Part shown: positions 27,943-36,667 of the stretch, in pieces
Layout of the letters: each line of letters starts with the position of its first letter
Position numbering within the stretch: the first letter of the stretch is position 1
Source: CALKJU01 sp035326425
GTDB taxonomy: Bacteria > Pseudomonadota > Alphaproteobacteria > Geminicoccales > Geminicoccaceae
NCBI GenBank assembly: GCA_035326425.1
Contig: DAOLFG010000005.1
Coordinates: 75,726-139,725 of the forward strand
Direction: 5' to 3'
Length of the DNA stretch: 64,000 bases
Notes under the pieces: model-generated
Database searches by the model: none
Told to the model about the DNA's origin: nothing
What the model saw: only the letters and a program-made list of their open reading frames with translations
Position numbers and translations under genes: made by a program

Positions 27943-29381
27943 TCGAGGACCCAGGTATCCTTGGAGCCGCCGCCCTGGCTGCTGTTGACGATCAATGAGC
28001 CCTTGCGCAGCGCCACGCGCGTGAGGCCGCCCGGCAGGACCCAGGTCGCGCTGCCGGTGATCGTGAAGGGCCTGAGGTCGACATGGCGCGGCTCGATGCC
28101 GCTCTCGGTGAGCGTGGGACCGACCGAGAGGTCGATCATCGGCTGGCTGATGAAGTTGGCCGGGTCGGCCACGACCTTCTCGCGCGCCGCCTCCAGCTCG
28201 GCCTTGCTGGCCCGCGGCCCGATGGTGATGCCGTAGCCGCCGGATTCGCCGACCGGCTTGGTGACCAGGCGGTCGAAATTGTCGAGCGTGTACTGCAGGC
28301 CCTCGGGCTCGCGGCAGATGTGGGTCTCGACGTTCTCGATGATCGGATCCTGGTCGAGATAGTAGCGGATCAGCCGCGGCATGTAGGCATAGACCGCCTT
28401 GTCGTCGGCGACGCCGGTACCGATGGCGTTGGCGAGCTGGACGTTGCCCTTGGCGTAGACCCGCATCAGGCCGGGCACGCCCAGCATGCTGGTGGGATTG
28501 AACGCCTCGGGATCGAGGAAGTTGTCGTCGATCCGGCGATAGATGACGTCGACCGGCTGCAGCCCGGCGATCGTGCGCATCCACACCCGCTCGTCCTGCA
28601 CCACGAGGTCGCGGCCCTCGACCAGCGGCACGCCCATCTCGCGGGCGAGGAAGACATGCTCGAAATAGGCCGAGTTGTAGACACCGGGAGACAGCAGCAC
28701 GATCTGCGGATCGCCCTGCGGCCGGGGCGCCAGCTCGGCCAGGGCGGCGTGCAGACGCGCGCCATAGTCGGAAACGCGCTTGATGCCGATCCCCGACATC
28801 AGGTCGGCGAACGCCCGCATCATCAGGTGGCGGTTCTCGACGACGTAGGAGACGCCCGAAGGCGTGCGCGCATTGTCCTCGAGCACCCTGAACCTGCCGT
28901 CGCCGCCGCGGACGAGGTCGGTGCCGTTGATCATCACATAGGTGCCGAACGGCAGGTTCAGGCCCTGCATCTCGGGACGGTAGTTGCTGTTCCCGAGGAC
29001 GAGATCCCGTGGGATGATCCCGTCCTTCAGCACCTTCTGGCCGTGGTAGATGTCCTGGAGGAAGAGGTTGATGGCGGTGACGCGCTGCGTCACGCCGGTC
29101 TCGATGATCTTCCAGTCCTCGGGCGAGATCAGCCGGGGCACGACGTCGAACGGCAGGATGCGGTCGATCGCGTCCTTGTCGCTGTAGACCGTGAAGGTGA
29201 TCCCGAGATTGTAGAGCTCCAGCTCGGCGTCCTTGGCGCGGGCCCGCAGCGTTTCGAGGCCCATGTCGTCCAGCCGGCTGGCGATGGTCAGCGCATGCTG
29301 CCGCCCGCCGCCGGCCTGGGCGAATATCTCGCAGAAATAGGCGCCAGCATCGTAGCCGCGAATCGCGCCCTTGAGCTCCAC
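27939..29381 (-). CDS. Circularly permuted ATP-grasp protein (DUF404/DUF407)
   Basis: This 480-residue protein is a peptide-ligase-like enzyme of the circularly permuted ATP-grasp group. Visible signatures are FTVYSDKDAIDRILPFD, DLVLGNSNYRPEMQGL, RVLEDNARTPSGVSYVVENR, IVLLSPGVYNSAYFEHVFLA and the GESGGYG nucleotide-contact segment. I chose the GTG at 29381 (VELKGAIRGYDAG) because GGAGAAG precedes it and the resulting length is normal; ATG codons further upstream add atypical sequence. It forms a two-gene operon with the alpha-E gene. Confidence 0.85.
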   Translation of the reverse strand: MELKGAIRGYDAGAYFCEIFAQAGGGRQHALTIASRLDDMGLETLRARAKDAELELYNLGITFTVYSDKDAIDRILPFDVVPRLISPEDWKIIETGVTQRVTAINLFLQDIYHGQKVLKDGIIPRDLVLGNSNYRPEMQGLNLPFGTYVMINGTDLVRGGDGRFRVLEDNARTPSGVSYVVENRHLMMRAFADLMSGIGIKRVSDYGARLHAALAELAPRPQGDPQIVLLSPGVYNSAYFEHVFLAREMGVPLVEGRDLVVQDERVWMRTIAGLQPVDVIYRRIDDNFLDPEAFNPTSMLGVPGLMRVYAKGNVQLANAIGTGVADDKAVYAYMPRLIRYYLDQDPIIENVETHICREPEGLQYTLDNFDRLVTKPVGESGGYGITIGPRASKAELEAAREKVVADPANFISQPMIDLSVGPTLTESGIEPRHVDLRPFTITGSATWVLPGGLTRVALRKGSLIVNSSQGGGSKDTWVLE

Positions 29382-29538
29382 GTCGCTTCTCCGTCCCCGG
29401 GGCCAGCCAGGCTTGTCTGCCTTTCCGGCAGCAACCAGCATGCCAGACGGCGCGCCACCCCGCCAAGCCACCATGCCCGGTCGGACCTGCCGAATACCCG
29501 GGCGCGGCCTGCGCCGCGGGGTGGCAGGGTGGCGCCCC

Positions 29539-31428
29539 TCAGCCGCGGCGGGCGGCGCTGCGCAACCAGTCGGTGCAGGCGTCGGCGGGCAGGGGCGGGC
29601 AGCTCAGGAAGGCCTGGACTGCGTCGCAGCCCTCGTCGCGCAGCATCCTGAGCTGGGCCCGGCTCTCGATCCCTTCGGCCACCACGCGCAGGCCCAGCTG
29701 CTTGCCGAGCCGGATGACGGCGGAGGCGAAGAAGGTACGGTGCTTGTCGGCGGGCGTGCCTTCGAGCAGGCTGCGGCTCAGCTTGAGGGTGTGAAGGCGG
29801 GCGTCCCGCAACAGTGCCAGCGATGTGGGCCCGTTGCCGAACCCGTGCACCGCCAGCCTGACCCCGAGCTCCAGTAGCGCCGGCAGGGCATGACCGCCGC
29901 ACTCGATCTCGTCGAGCAACGGCTGCTCTCCGATCTCGAGCTCCAGTGACGCAGGCGCGAGGCCGACGCGATCGAGCCGGTCCTTCACGCGCCTTGCCAG
30001 GTCGCTCCAGGCGAGCTGGCGGCGCGACAGGATCGGCACCGCGACATGGATCGAGCGCATGCCGGCCTGGTGCCAGCGGGCCAGATGCGCACATGCCTCG
30101 CCGAGCAGCCAATCGGTCAGAGGCTCCAGCAGCCCGGCGTCCTCGACCAGGGTGCGGAAGCGATCGGCCTCGACGAGGCCCAGCTCGGGATGCTGCCAGC
30201 GGACGAAGGATGCGAGCCCGAGGTCGCCCGGCCGCAGTGTCACCTGCGGCTGGAAGTGCAGCACGAACTCGTTGCGCTCGATGGCATGCCGCAGGTCCTG
30301 CTCGAGGATGACGCCGCGGCGCATGCGGCCGTCGAAGCCCTCGTCGTGGAAGCGGCAGAGATTGCCGCCCTGCGCCTTGGCGCGGTACATGGCGGCATCG
30401 GCGAGGCGGACCAGGGTCGTGGGCTCGGCGCTGTCGCGCGGATAGATCGCTACGCCCAGGCTCCCGGTCACCCGCACCTCGTCGGCGTCGATGGCGATGG
30501 GCGGCACGATCGCCTCCAGCAGCTTGCGAGCCACCAGCGCCGCTTGGTCCGGCCTCGCCAGCCCTTCGATCAGAATGCCGAACTCGTCGCCGCCGAGGCG
30601 CGCCACGGTGTCGGTCTCGCGCACCCTACCGGAGAGGCGGTCGGCAATGATACGCAGCAGCCTATCGCCGGCGGAATGGCCCAACCGGTCGTTCACCGGC
30701 TTGAAGTCGTTGAGGTCGAGCAGCATCACCGCGACATGGTGCCGCTGGCGACGGGCGGTGGCCAGCGCCCGCTCGAGGCGGTCGCCGAACAGCGTGCGGT
30801 TGGCAAGGCCGGTGAGGTCGTCGTATTGGGCGAGCCTGCCCAACCGTTCCGAGGTGACACGTCGCACGATGGCGAAGCGTATGGCGCGCTCCAGCCAGTC
30901 GTCGTCGAGCCGATCCTTGTCGAGATAGTCGGCAGCGCCCAGCTCCATCGACTCGAGATCGATGCGCCGCTCCGGCTGCCTCGCCGTCAGGATGATCGGA
31001 GTCTCGAAACCCCGGTGCTGCGCCAGCCTGATGAAATCGAGCCCGTCGCGCCCGCCCAGCCGGTATTCGACTAGGCACAGGTCGTAGGCGCCGGCGGCGA
31101 GGCGGCGCATCCCACCGTCGAAGGTACTGGCCCAGTCGACGTGGAACTCGGTGTCGACGGCTCGCCCCAGCAGGTCGCGCAACCGCCGATAATCGGTCTC
31201 GTCACCGTCGACCACCAGCAGCCGCAGCAGCGGACCCGGCTCGCGAGGCAGCGGCAGGTCGAGCCGGTGCTGGTCGACGGTCGGCAGCCGATCCGGATCG
31301 GCATGGGTGAGCGCCATCGGGCCGGCTTCGAGCCAGAGCCCGGCCGGGGCTTCGCGCAGACCCGGCTGCGGGGATTCCTCGGGCCTGCCGTCCGGGGATC
31401 CGAGTGGATGGAAAGGGCGGATTCGCAT
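29539..31428 (-). CDS. Receiver-GGDEF-EAL protein with degenerate EAL
   Basis: This 629-residue c-di-GMP protein has three domains. The receiver (about residues 68-185) has E121 (CLVEYRLGG) where the phosphorylated Asp should be. GGDEF (about 200-360) is intact: RLGGDEF at residues 277-283 with an RETD inhibitory site just before. EAL (about 375-620) is degenerate: the EAL signature reads ASF (residues 406-408), the DDFGTG loop reads HGFGNG and LKID reads LKLS. It is therefore probably a diguanylate cyclase with a non-catalytic EAL that may still bind ligand. An alternative start is the ATG at residue 38. Confidence 0.85.
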   Translation of the reverse strand: MRIRPFHPLGSPDGRPEESPQPGLREAPAGLWLEAGPMALTHADPDRLPTVDQHRLDLPLPREPGPLLRLLVVDGDETDYRRLRDLLGRAVDTEFHVDWASTFDGGMRRLAAGAYDLCLVEYRLGGRDGLDFIRLAQHRGFETPIILTARQPERRIDLESMELGAADYLDKDRLDDDWLERAIRFAIVRRVTSERLGRLAQYDDLTGLANRTLFGDRLERALATARRQRHHVAVMLLDLNDFKPVNDRLGHSAGDRLLRIIADRLSGRVRETDTVARLGGDEFGILIEGLARPDQAALVARKLLEAIVPPIAIDADEVRVTGSLGVAIYPRDSAEPTTLVRLADAAMYRAKAQGGNLCRFHDEGFDGRMRRGVILEQDLRHAIERNEFVLHFQPQVTLRPGDLGLASFVRWQHPELGLVEADRFRTLVEDAGLLEPLTDWLLGEACAHLARWHQAGMRSIHVAVPILSRRQLAWSDLARRVKDRLDRVGLAPASLELEIGEQPLLDEIECGGHALPALLELGVRLAVHGFGNGPTSLALLRDARLHTLKLSRSLLEGTPADKHRTFFASAVIRLGKQLGLRVVAEGIESRAQLRMLRDEGCDAVQAFLSCPPLPADACTDWLRSAARRG

Positions 31429-31520
31429 GGACCGGTCTGTAGGATGCCGGCCCGGCTGTGTAAACTAGTGCGCGCATCACGCGCAGGTTTATTCGCTATA
31501 TGATTGAGAAGGGCAGTACC

Positions 31521-32813
31521 TCAATATGCGGAGGCGAGTCCGGGCTCGAACGCAGCGGGCGCCGGGTCGAGCAACCGGCTGCTTCCGGCCCCGACCTCGA
31601 CCACGGCGAGCCCGTGCTCGGTGATGCCGCTCGGCATCAGTCTGAAGATGCCGAGCCTGCCGGCGAAGCCCGCGGGCGCGGTCAGCGCGGTATCGTCGAA
31701 CCGGCGCTCGGACCGCGCCAGCACGGCGGCGAGCGCCGTCACGTCGTAGGCCAATCCGGCCAGCGGACCGGGCTTGCGGCCGAACGTGTCCTCGAAATGG
31801 CGCGCGAAGGCCCGGAGATCGTCCGGCGCCACGGTCGCCATCCATGCCCCCTGCAGCCCGGGCTCGACGGCGATGGTCGGATCGTCCTGCCAGAGCATGG
31901 TGCCGAGCAGCCTGGTCTGGCGCGCGTCGAGGCCGTGAGCATCGAGCAGGGCGAGGATCGTCTGCAGCCGCGTGCCGGAATCGGGCAACAGCAGCGCGTC
32001 GAACGAGAGCGGCACGGCCGGCGCGGCCTCCGTCCTCTGCATCGCCAGCCGTCCGGCGGCGTCGGTGCGCGAAACCAGCGCCCGGCGCTGCTCCTCGGTC
32101 GTGGCCTGGCGCAGCGGCGAGCCGGTCAGACGGGCGACCACCTCGGCTGCGCCGGCGCCGTCGGCCTGGTAGGTCGCCGAGGGCCCGGGCTGGATGCCCG
32201 GCGTGCCGGTCGATGCCACCCGCCAGGCCCTGAGGGCTCGGGCGCCATAGGCGTCGTCGGGTGCCAGCGCCGCGACACGGGTGAATCCCTGGCCGTGGGC
32301 GAACCGCACGACGCGGTCGACCTGCTCCTCCGGCCGGAAGCCCATGACATAGGCACCCTTGCCGGCGGCGGCGGCATCGTTGGAGAACGACAGCACGCGC
32401 ACGTTGCGCGCCGTCGCCAGGGGCGTGACCGCCACCGTCGCACTGCTGAACAGCGGGCCGAGCAGGAGCTGGGCGCCATTGTCGAGCGCGTCGCGCGCCG
32501 CGGCGACCGCCCCCTCGGTGGTGTTGGAGGTATCGCGCGGCAGCAGCACGAGGTCGCTGTCACCGACATCGAACAGTGCCAGCTGGGCCGCATCCAGCAT
32601 ATCGGCGCCGACCGCCCCGGCGTCGCCGGTCAGCGGCAACAGCAATCCCACCCTGATCGGACCTTCCGGCAGCGGCGGCGGCAGCGGCTCGACCTTGGTG
32701 ACGGGCGGCGGCGGTGGTTGCGGCGCTGGCGGCGGCGTGGCTTGCTGCTGCGTCGCGCATCCCCATAGCATCGCGGCGACGCTGAAGGTGGCGATGGCGA
32801 GACGAGAACGCAC
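31521..32813 (-). CDS. Lipoprotein, penicillin-binding-protein activator (LppC/LpoA-like)
   Basis: This 430-residue protein has a signal with lipobox (FSVAAMLWGC) and a proline/glutamine-rich linker. It then has a periplasmic-binding-protein fold of the LppC family (GPIRVGLLLPLTGDAGAVGADMLDAAQLAL). In E. coli LpoA activates PBP1A from the outer membrane; the alphaproteobacterial members are relatives of unknown partner. The GTG at 32813 has AAAGGG upstream. It is divergent from rsmI across 64 nt, a conserved alphaproteobacterial arrangement. Confidence 0.82.
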   Translation of the reverse strand: MRSRLAIATFSVAAMLWGCATQQQATPPPAPQPPPPPVTKVEPLPPPLPEGPIRVGLLLPLTGDAGAVGADMLDAAQLALFDVGDSDLVLLPRDTSNTTEGAVAAARDALDNGAQLLLGPLFSSATVAVTPLATARNVRVLSFSNDAAAAGKGAYVMGFRPEEQVDRVVRFAHGQGFTRVAALAPDDAYGARALRAWRVASTGTPGIQPGPSATYQADGAGAAEVVARLTGSPLRQATTEEQRRALVSRTDAAGRLAMQRTEAAPAVPLSFDALLLPDSGTRLQTILALLDAHGLDARQTRLLGTMLWQDDPTIAVEPGLQGAWMATVAPDDLRAFARHFEDTFGRKPGPLAGLAYDVTALAAVLARSERRFDDTALTAPAGFAGRLGIFRLMPSGITEHGLAVVEVGAGSSRLLDPAPAAFEPGLASAY

Positions 32814-32877
32814 GCGGAACCCTTTCGAGGCGGGACGTCCAGGAGACAGCGTCGCGCGCGAAGGTAACGAAGCCGCA

Positions 32878-33729
32878 ATGGTGAGTAAACCGACCGGCCG
32901 GCTGGCGGTGGTGGCCACGCCCATCGGAAACCTCGGCGACGTCAGCCCGCGCGCCGCGCAGACCCTTGCGGAGGCTGACCTCGTCGTCTGCGAGGACAGC
33001 CGGGTGACCGGGCGGCTGTTGCAGCATTTGGACCTGCACAAGCCGATGCTCGCCTATCACGACCACAACGCGGCGCAGATGCGGCCGAGGCTGCTGGCGG
33101 CCCTGGGCGAGGGCAAGCTCCTGGCTCTGGTCTCGGATGCCGGCACACCCGGTATCTCCGATCCGGGTCACAAGCTCGTGCGCGAGGCCGCCGAGGCCGG
33201 ATTCGAGATCGTGGCCGTCCCCGGTCCCTCGGCGGTGGTGGCGGCGCTGTCGATCGCCGGCCTGCCGACGGACCGCTTCCTGTTCGCGGGCTTCCTGCCG
33301 AGCCGCGCTGCGGCACGGCGGGCGGCGCTCGAGGAGTTGCGCGCCGTCCCGGCGACGCTGGTGCTCTACGAGGCGCCGCAGCGTGTCGCCGAATGTCTGG
33401 CCGACGCGGCGGCGGTGCTCGGCCCACGCCCGGCAGCGCTGGCGCGCGAACTCACCAAGCGGTTCGAGGAGGTCAGGCGCGGCGATCTCGCCGGCCTCGC
33501 CGCCGAGATGGCTGCCGGCACCACACCCAAGGGCGAGATGGTCCTGGTGATCGGTCGCGCCGACACGACAGCCGTGCTCGATGACGCCGCGGTCGATGCG
33601 GCGCTGGCCGAGGCGCTGGCAACGTGCGGGCCCAGCGAGGCGGCGGCAGCCGTGGCGGCGATGGCCGGGCGGCCGCGACGCGAGGTCTACGCCCGCGCCC
33701 TGGCGCTCAAGGCCGCCGCACCGGGATGA
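32878..33729 (+). CDS. rsmI: 16S rRNA C1402 2'-O-methyltransferase RsmI
   Basis: This 283-residue SAM enzyme methylates the ribose of C1402 in the ribosomal decoding centre. Family signatures are VATPIGNLGDVSPRA, LVVCEDSRVTGRLL, LVSDAGTPGISDPG and VPGPSAVVAALS. The ATG at 32878 gives MVSKPTGRLAVV. Its stop overlaps the yraN start as ATGA. Length is normal and no part is missing. Confidence 0.95.
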   Translation: MVSKPTGRLAVVATPIGNLGDVSPRAAQTLAEADLVVCEDSRVTGRLLQHLDLHKPMLAYHDHNAAQMRPRLLAALGEGKLLALVSDAGTPGISDPGHKLVREAAEAGFEIVAVPGPSAVVAALSIAGLPTDRFLFAGFLPSRAAARRAALEELRAVPATLVLYEAPQRVAECLADAAAVLGPRPAALARELTKRFEEVRRGDLAGLAAEMAAGTTPKGEMVLVIGRADTTAVLDDAAVDAALAEALATCGPSEAAAAVAAMAGRPRREVYARALALKAAAPG

Positions 33730-34079
33730 GCCGCCGTGACACGGACCGGACAGGCCGCGCCGCCGAGACCGCCGCCGCGTGGCTGCTGCGGCTGAAGGGC
33801 TTCCGCATCCTGGAGCGCCGGTTTGCGACGCCGGTGGGCGAGATCGACCTCGTCGCCTGCCGGGGTGACCTTCTGCTGTTCGTCGAGGTCAAGCGCCGCG
33901 GCGAGCTTGCGGCCGCCAGCGAGGCGCTGCTGCCAGGGCAGCAGCAGCGCGTGGCGCGGGCGGCCGAGATCTACTTGCAGCGCCGGCCCGCCGCGCGCTC
34001 GATGCGATGCCGCTTCGACGTCATCGCCATCGCTCCGTGGCGCTGGCCGGTCCACGTGACCGATGCTTGGCGGCTCTAG
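33726..34079 (+). CDS. YraN family (UPF0102) endonuclease-like protein
   Basis: This 117-residue protein has the restriction-endonuclease-like fold of YraN: GRAAETAAAWLLRLKGFRIL, then the PD-(D/E)xK-style GEIDLVACRGDLLLFVEVK. It is usually found beside rsmI, as here, but its substrate is not established. The start overlaps the rsmI stop. Confidence 0.88.
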   Translation: MSRRDTDRTGRAAETAAAWLLRLKGFRILERRFATPVGEIDLVACRGDLLLFVEVKRRGELAAASEALLPGQQQRVARAAEIYLQRRPAARSMRCRFDVIAIAPWRWPVHVTDAWRL

Positions 34080-34142
34080 CTCTTGCCATCTGCTGCGAGG
34101 ATGTAGAATTGCTCTCGCGATCATGCTGCGAGAAGGCAAGAC

Positions 34143-35024
34143 ATGGACATCGCCGACCTGGCCGTCTTCGCCGCGGTGGCGGACACCGGCGGCATCACGC
34201 GGGCGGCCGAGCGGCTGGGGCGGGTCCAGTCGAACGTGACCGCGCGGATCAAGGCGCTCGAGCTGGAGCTCGGCACGCTGCTGTTCCATCGCCACAGTCG
34301 TGGCGTCGGCCTCACCGCCGCCGGCCGGCGGCTGCTCCCCTATGCGGGCAGGATCGCCGGCCTAATGGCCGAGGCCGAGCGCGCCGTCCGCGAGGACGAC
34401 GACGTCCCACGCGGTCGCCTGGTGATCGGCGCGATGGAGACGACGGCCGCGGTGCGGCTGCCGCCGCTGCTGGCGCGCTTCCGCAGCGCCTATCCCGAGG
34501 TCGAGCTGGCCGTGTCCACCGGCCCCACGGCCGAGCTGGTCGATCGGGTACTGGCCTATGAACTCGACGCCGCCCTTGTGGCCGGGCCGATCGGCCACCC
34601 GGAGATCAGCGAGGATGCAGTGTTCAACGAGGAGATGGTGCTGGTGACGGCAACGGGCCGGCCGGGCCTGGAGGCGCCGCCGCCGGCCGCCATCGTCTTC
34701 AGGGCGGGCTGCTCGTACCGGCGCCGACTGGAGGCGCTGCTGCTGTCCGCCGGATATGGCGCGGTGCGCTGGCAGGAGCTCGGGACGCTCGAGGGGATTC
34801 TCGGCTGTGTCGCGGCCGATCTCGGCGTCACCCTGCTGCCGCGGTCCGTGGCCGGCGGCCACGAGGCGGCGGGCAAGGTATGCTGCCACCCGGTGCCGGC
34901 ACCCTTCGCCGCCGTCGAGACGATGCTGGCGAGCCATCGCGACGGCGTGCCGAGCGCGGTGCTGCGTGCCTTGCACGCGACCATTTCCGCCATGCAGGCG
35001 ATCGATCAGTCACAAAGAAAGTAG
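34143..35024 (+). CDS. LysR-family transcriptional regulator
   Basis: This 293-residue regulator has an N-terminal winged helix (AAERLGRVQSNVTARIKALELELG) and a LysR substrate-binding domain. The recognition segment with VQSNVTARI resembles the PtsR/TsaR-type subgroup, but I cannot name its effector. It is not divergent from an obvious target: yraN lies upstream on the same strand and an RTX-repeat gene follows after 177 nt. The gap before it holds a long-range inverted repeat, TCTTGCC at 34081 and GGCAAGA at 34135. Confidence 0.8.
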   Translation: MDIADLAVFAAVADTGGITRAAERLGRVQSNVTARIKALELELGTLLFHRHSRGVGLTAAGRRLLPYAGRIAGLMAEAERAVREDDDVPRGRLVIGAMETTAAVRLPPLLARFRSAYPEVELAVSTGPTAELVDRVLAYELDAALVAGPIGHPEISEDAVFNEEMVLVTATGRPGLEAPPPAAIVFRAGCSYRRRLEALLLSAGYGAVRWQELGTLEGILGCVAADLGVTLLPRSVAGGHEAAGKVCCHPVPAPFAAVETMLASHRDGVPSAVLRALHATISAMQAIDQSQRK

Positions 35025-35201
35025 ATCATATTTGGAGATACCACGCATCTCGGTAAATGATGCTTCAATAAAGCCGGTTGCCTCTCCGTGCTGACACAGA
35101 AGAAACACGCTCAAAATATTCCGGGTGCCGACTGAAACATTCGGGATCGATGGTCGTTGGCGAGGCGGGCGCGGGGCTCGCTCAGCCAACGGATCGAGAC
35201 A

Positions 35202-36626
35202 GTGACGATCATCCTCGGCAATGTTGCCTTCGGCACCAATGGCAACGACAGCTATCTGAGCGAGACCGGCCCGGTCAGCGACAACGGCGGCAGCCACACC
35301 GTCTACGGCCTGAACGGCCATGACGTCGTCTATGGCGGCGGCGGCAACGACACGGTCTATGGCGGCAACGGCAGCGACCAGCTGTTCGGCGATTCCGGCA
35401 ACGACACCGTCTACGGCGAGAGCGGCGACGATCGGCTCGACGGCGGCTCCGGCAACAACGCGCTCTATGGCGGGGCCGGCAACGACACCTTCTGGAGCGA
35501 CGGCGGCAACGACAGGTACTATGGCGGCTCCGGATTCGACACGCTGGTCTACAGCGACCTGACGGTCGGCGCCCACATCGACGTCGCGGCGGGCACCGGT
35601 GCCACTGGCGACACGATCTTCGGCATCGAGCAGTTCATCGGCACCCAGAGCACCGACATGATGGTCGGGGACTATGGCGCCAACTGGTTCTCCGGTGCAG
35701 GGGGTGCCGATCTGCTTCGGGGCGGCGCTGGCAACGACAGTCTCGATGGCGGCTTCGGCAACGATCTGCTCGAGGGCGGCTCGGGTGCGGACGTCCTGAA
35801 CGGCGGGGTCGGCATCGACACGGCGACCTACGAGCACAGCAGCGCCGGGGTGAGCGTGGCCCTCGACAGCGGAATCGGCACCGGCGGCGAAGCGGCCGGC
35901 GACGTGCTGTCGGGGGTCGAGAACATCATCGGCTCGGCGCATGACGACTATCTGTTCGGCAACTTCACGAAGAATGTGCTGTATGGCGGCGCCGGCAACG
36001 ACTGGATCAAGGGCGACAACGACGCCGACCGGCTCTATGGTGGCAGCGGCGTCGACACGGTCAGCTACTCGCATTCGTCGAACGGGGTCGCGGTCGATCT
36101 CGCCGCCGGCACCGCGGTCGGCGGCGCGGCCCAGGGCGACGTCATCTCGAGCTTCGAGAACGTCAACGGCTCGGCCAAAGGCGACAGCCTGAAGGGCAGC
36201 TCGGTTGCCAATGCGCTCTATGGCGGCGACGGCAATGACGGCCTCGACGGCCGGGGCAGCGACGACATGCTGTTCGGCGGCAATGGCGCCGACTACATGG
36301 TCGGCGGTACGGGTGCCGACAGTTTCGTGTACTACGCGACCGGCGAGAGCGGCCCGGGCGTCGGCTATCACGACACCATCCAGGACTTCCAGCACGGCGT
36401 CGACGAGATCGACCTGTCCTATATCGACGCCAAGGTCCACACCGCCGGTGGCCAGGCCTTCGACCTGATCGGCCACGCCGCCTTCAGCGCCGAAGGGCAG
36501 ATCCGCTACTACGAGGACGGCGGCAAGACCGTCATCGAGGTCAACACCAGCGGCGCCGGCGGAGCCGAGATGGAGATCGTCCTGCTCGGCAACACCGTCC
36601 TCACCGACAACGACTTCCTGTTCTGA
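35202..36626 (+). CDS. RTX-type calcium-binding repeat protein
   Basis: This 474-residue protein is made largely of glycine-aspartate nonapeptide repeats (forms of GGxGNDxLxG) in at least three blocks near residues 40-110, 180-220 and 270-400. Each block should coil into a calcium-binding beta-roll. It has no N-terminal signal. The C-terminal region ends in TVLTDNDFLF, fitting type I secretion. No catalytic domain was recognised, so it may be a surface or matrix protein. I start at the GTG at 35202 (VTIILGNVAFGTNGND), with a TTG at 35157 as alternative. No ABC/HlyD exporter genes are adjacent. Confidence 0.82.
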   Translation: MTIILGNVAFGTNGNDSYLSETGPVSDNGGSHTVYGLNGHDVVYGGGGNDTVYGGNGSDQLFGDSGNDTVYGESGDDRLDGGSGNNALYGGAGNDTFWSDGGNDRYYGGSGFDTLVYSDLTVGAHIDVAAGTGATGDTIFGIEQFIGTQSTDMMVGDYGANWFSGAGGADLLRGGAGNDSLDGGFGNDLLEGGSGADVLNGGVGIDTATYEHSSAGVSVALDSGIGTGGEAAGDVLSGVENIIGSAHDDYLFGNFTKNVLYGGAGNDWIKGDNDADRLYGGSGVDTVSYSHSSNGVAVDLAAGTAVGGAAQGDVISSFENVNGSAKGDSLKGSSVANALYGGDGNDGLDGRGSDDMLFGGNGADYMVGGTGADSFVYYATGESGPGVGYHDTIQDFQHGVDEIDLSYIDAKVHTAGGQAFDLIGHAAFSAEGQIRYYEDGGKTVIEVNTSGAGGAEMEIVLLGNTVLTDNDFLF

Positions 36627-36648
36627 ATGGCCTGGGCGCGGGTCGGGG

Positions 36649-36665
36649 GCGGCCGAGGCGGCCGC
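36649..36665. terminator. Short hairpin between convergent genes
   Basis: GCGGCC, loop GAGGC, GGCCGC forms a 6-bp stem between the RTX gene and prpE stops. There is no U-tract, so terminator function is a weak inference. Confidence 0.3.
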
Positions 36666-36667
36666 TC

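Noticed and set aside
31469..31485. Hairpin TGCGCG-CATCA-CGCGCA downstream of the LppC gene as a terminator
   Set aside because: The stem is only 6 bp and lacks a U-tract in the direction of the gene, so it was not listed.
35300..36330. Regular short DNA repeats that might look like a CRISPR array
   Set aside because: They are degenerate coding repeats of the RTX nonapeptide, with no constant repeat or variable spacers.
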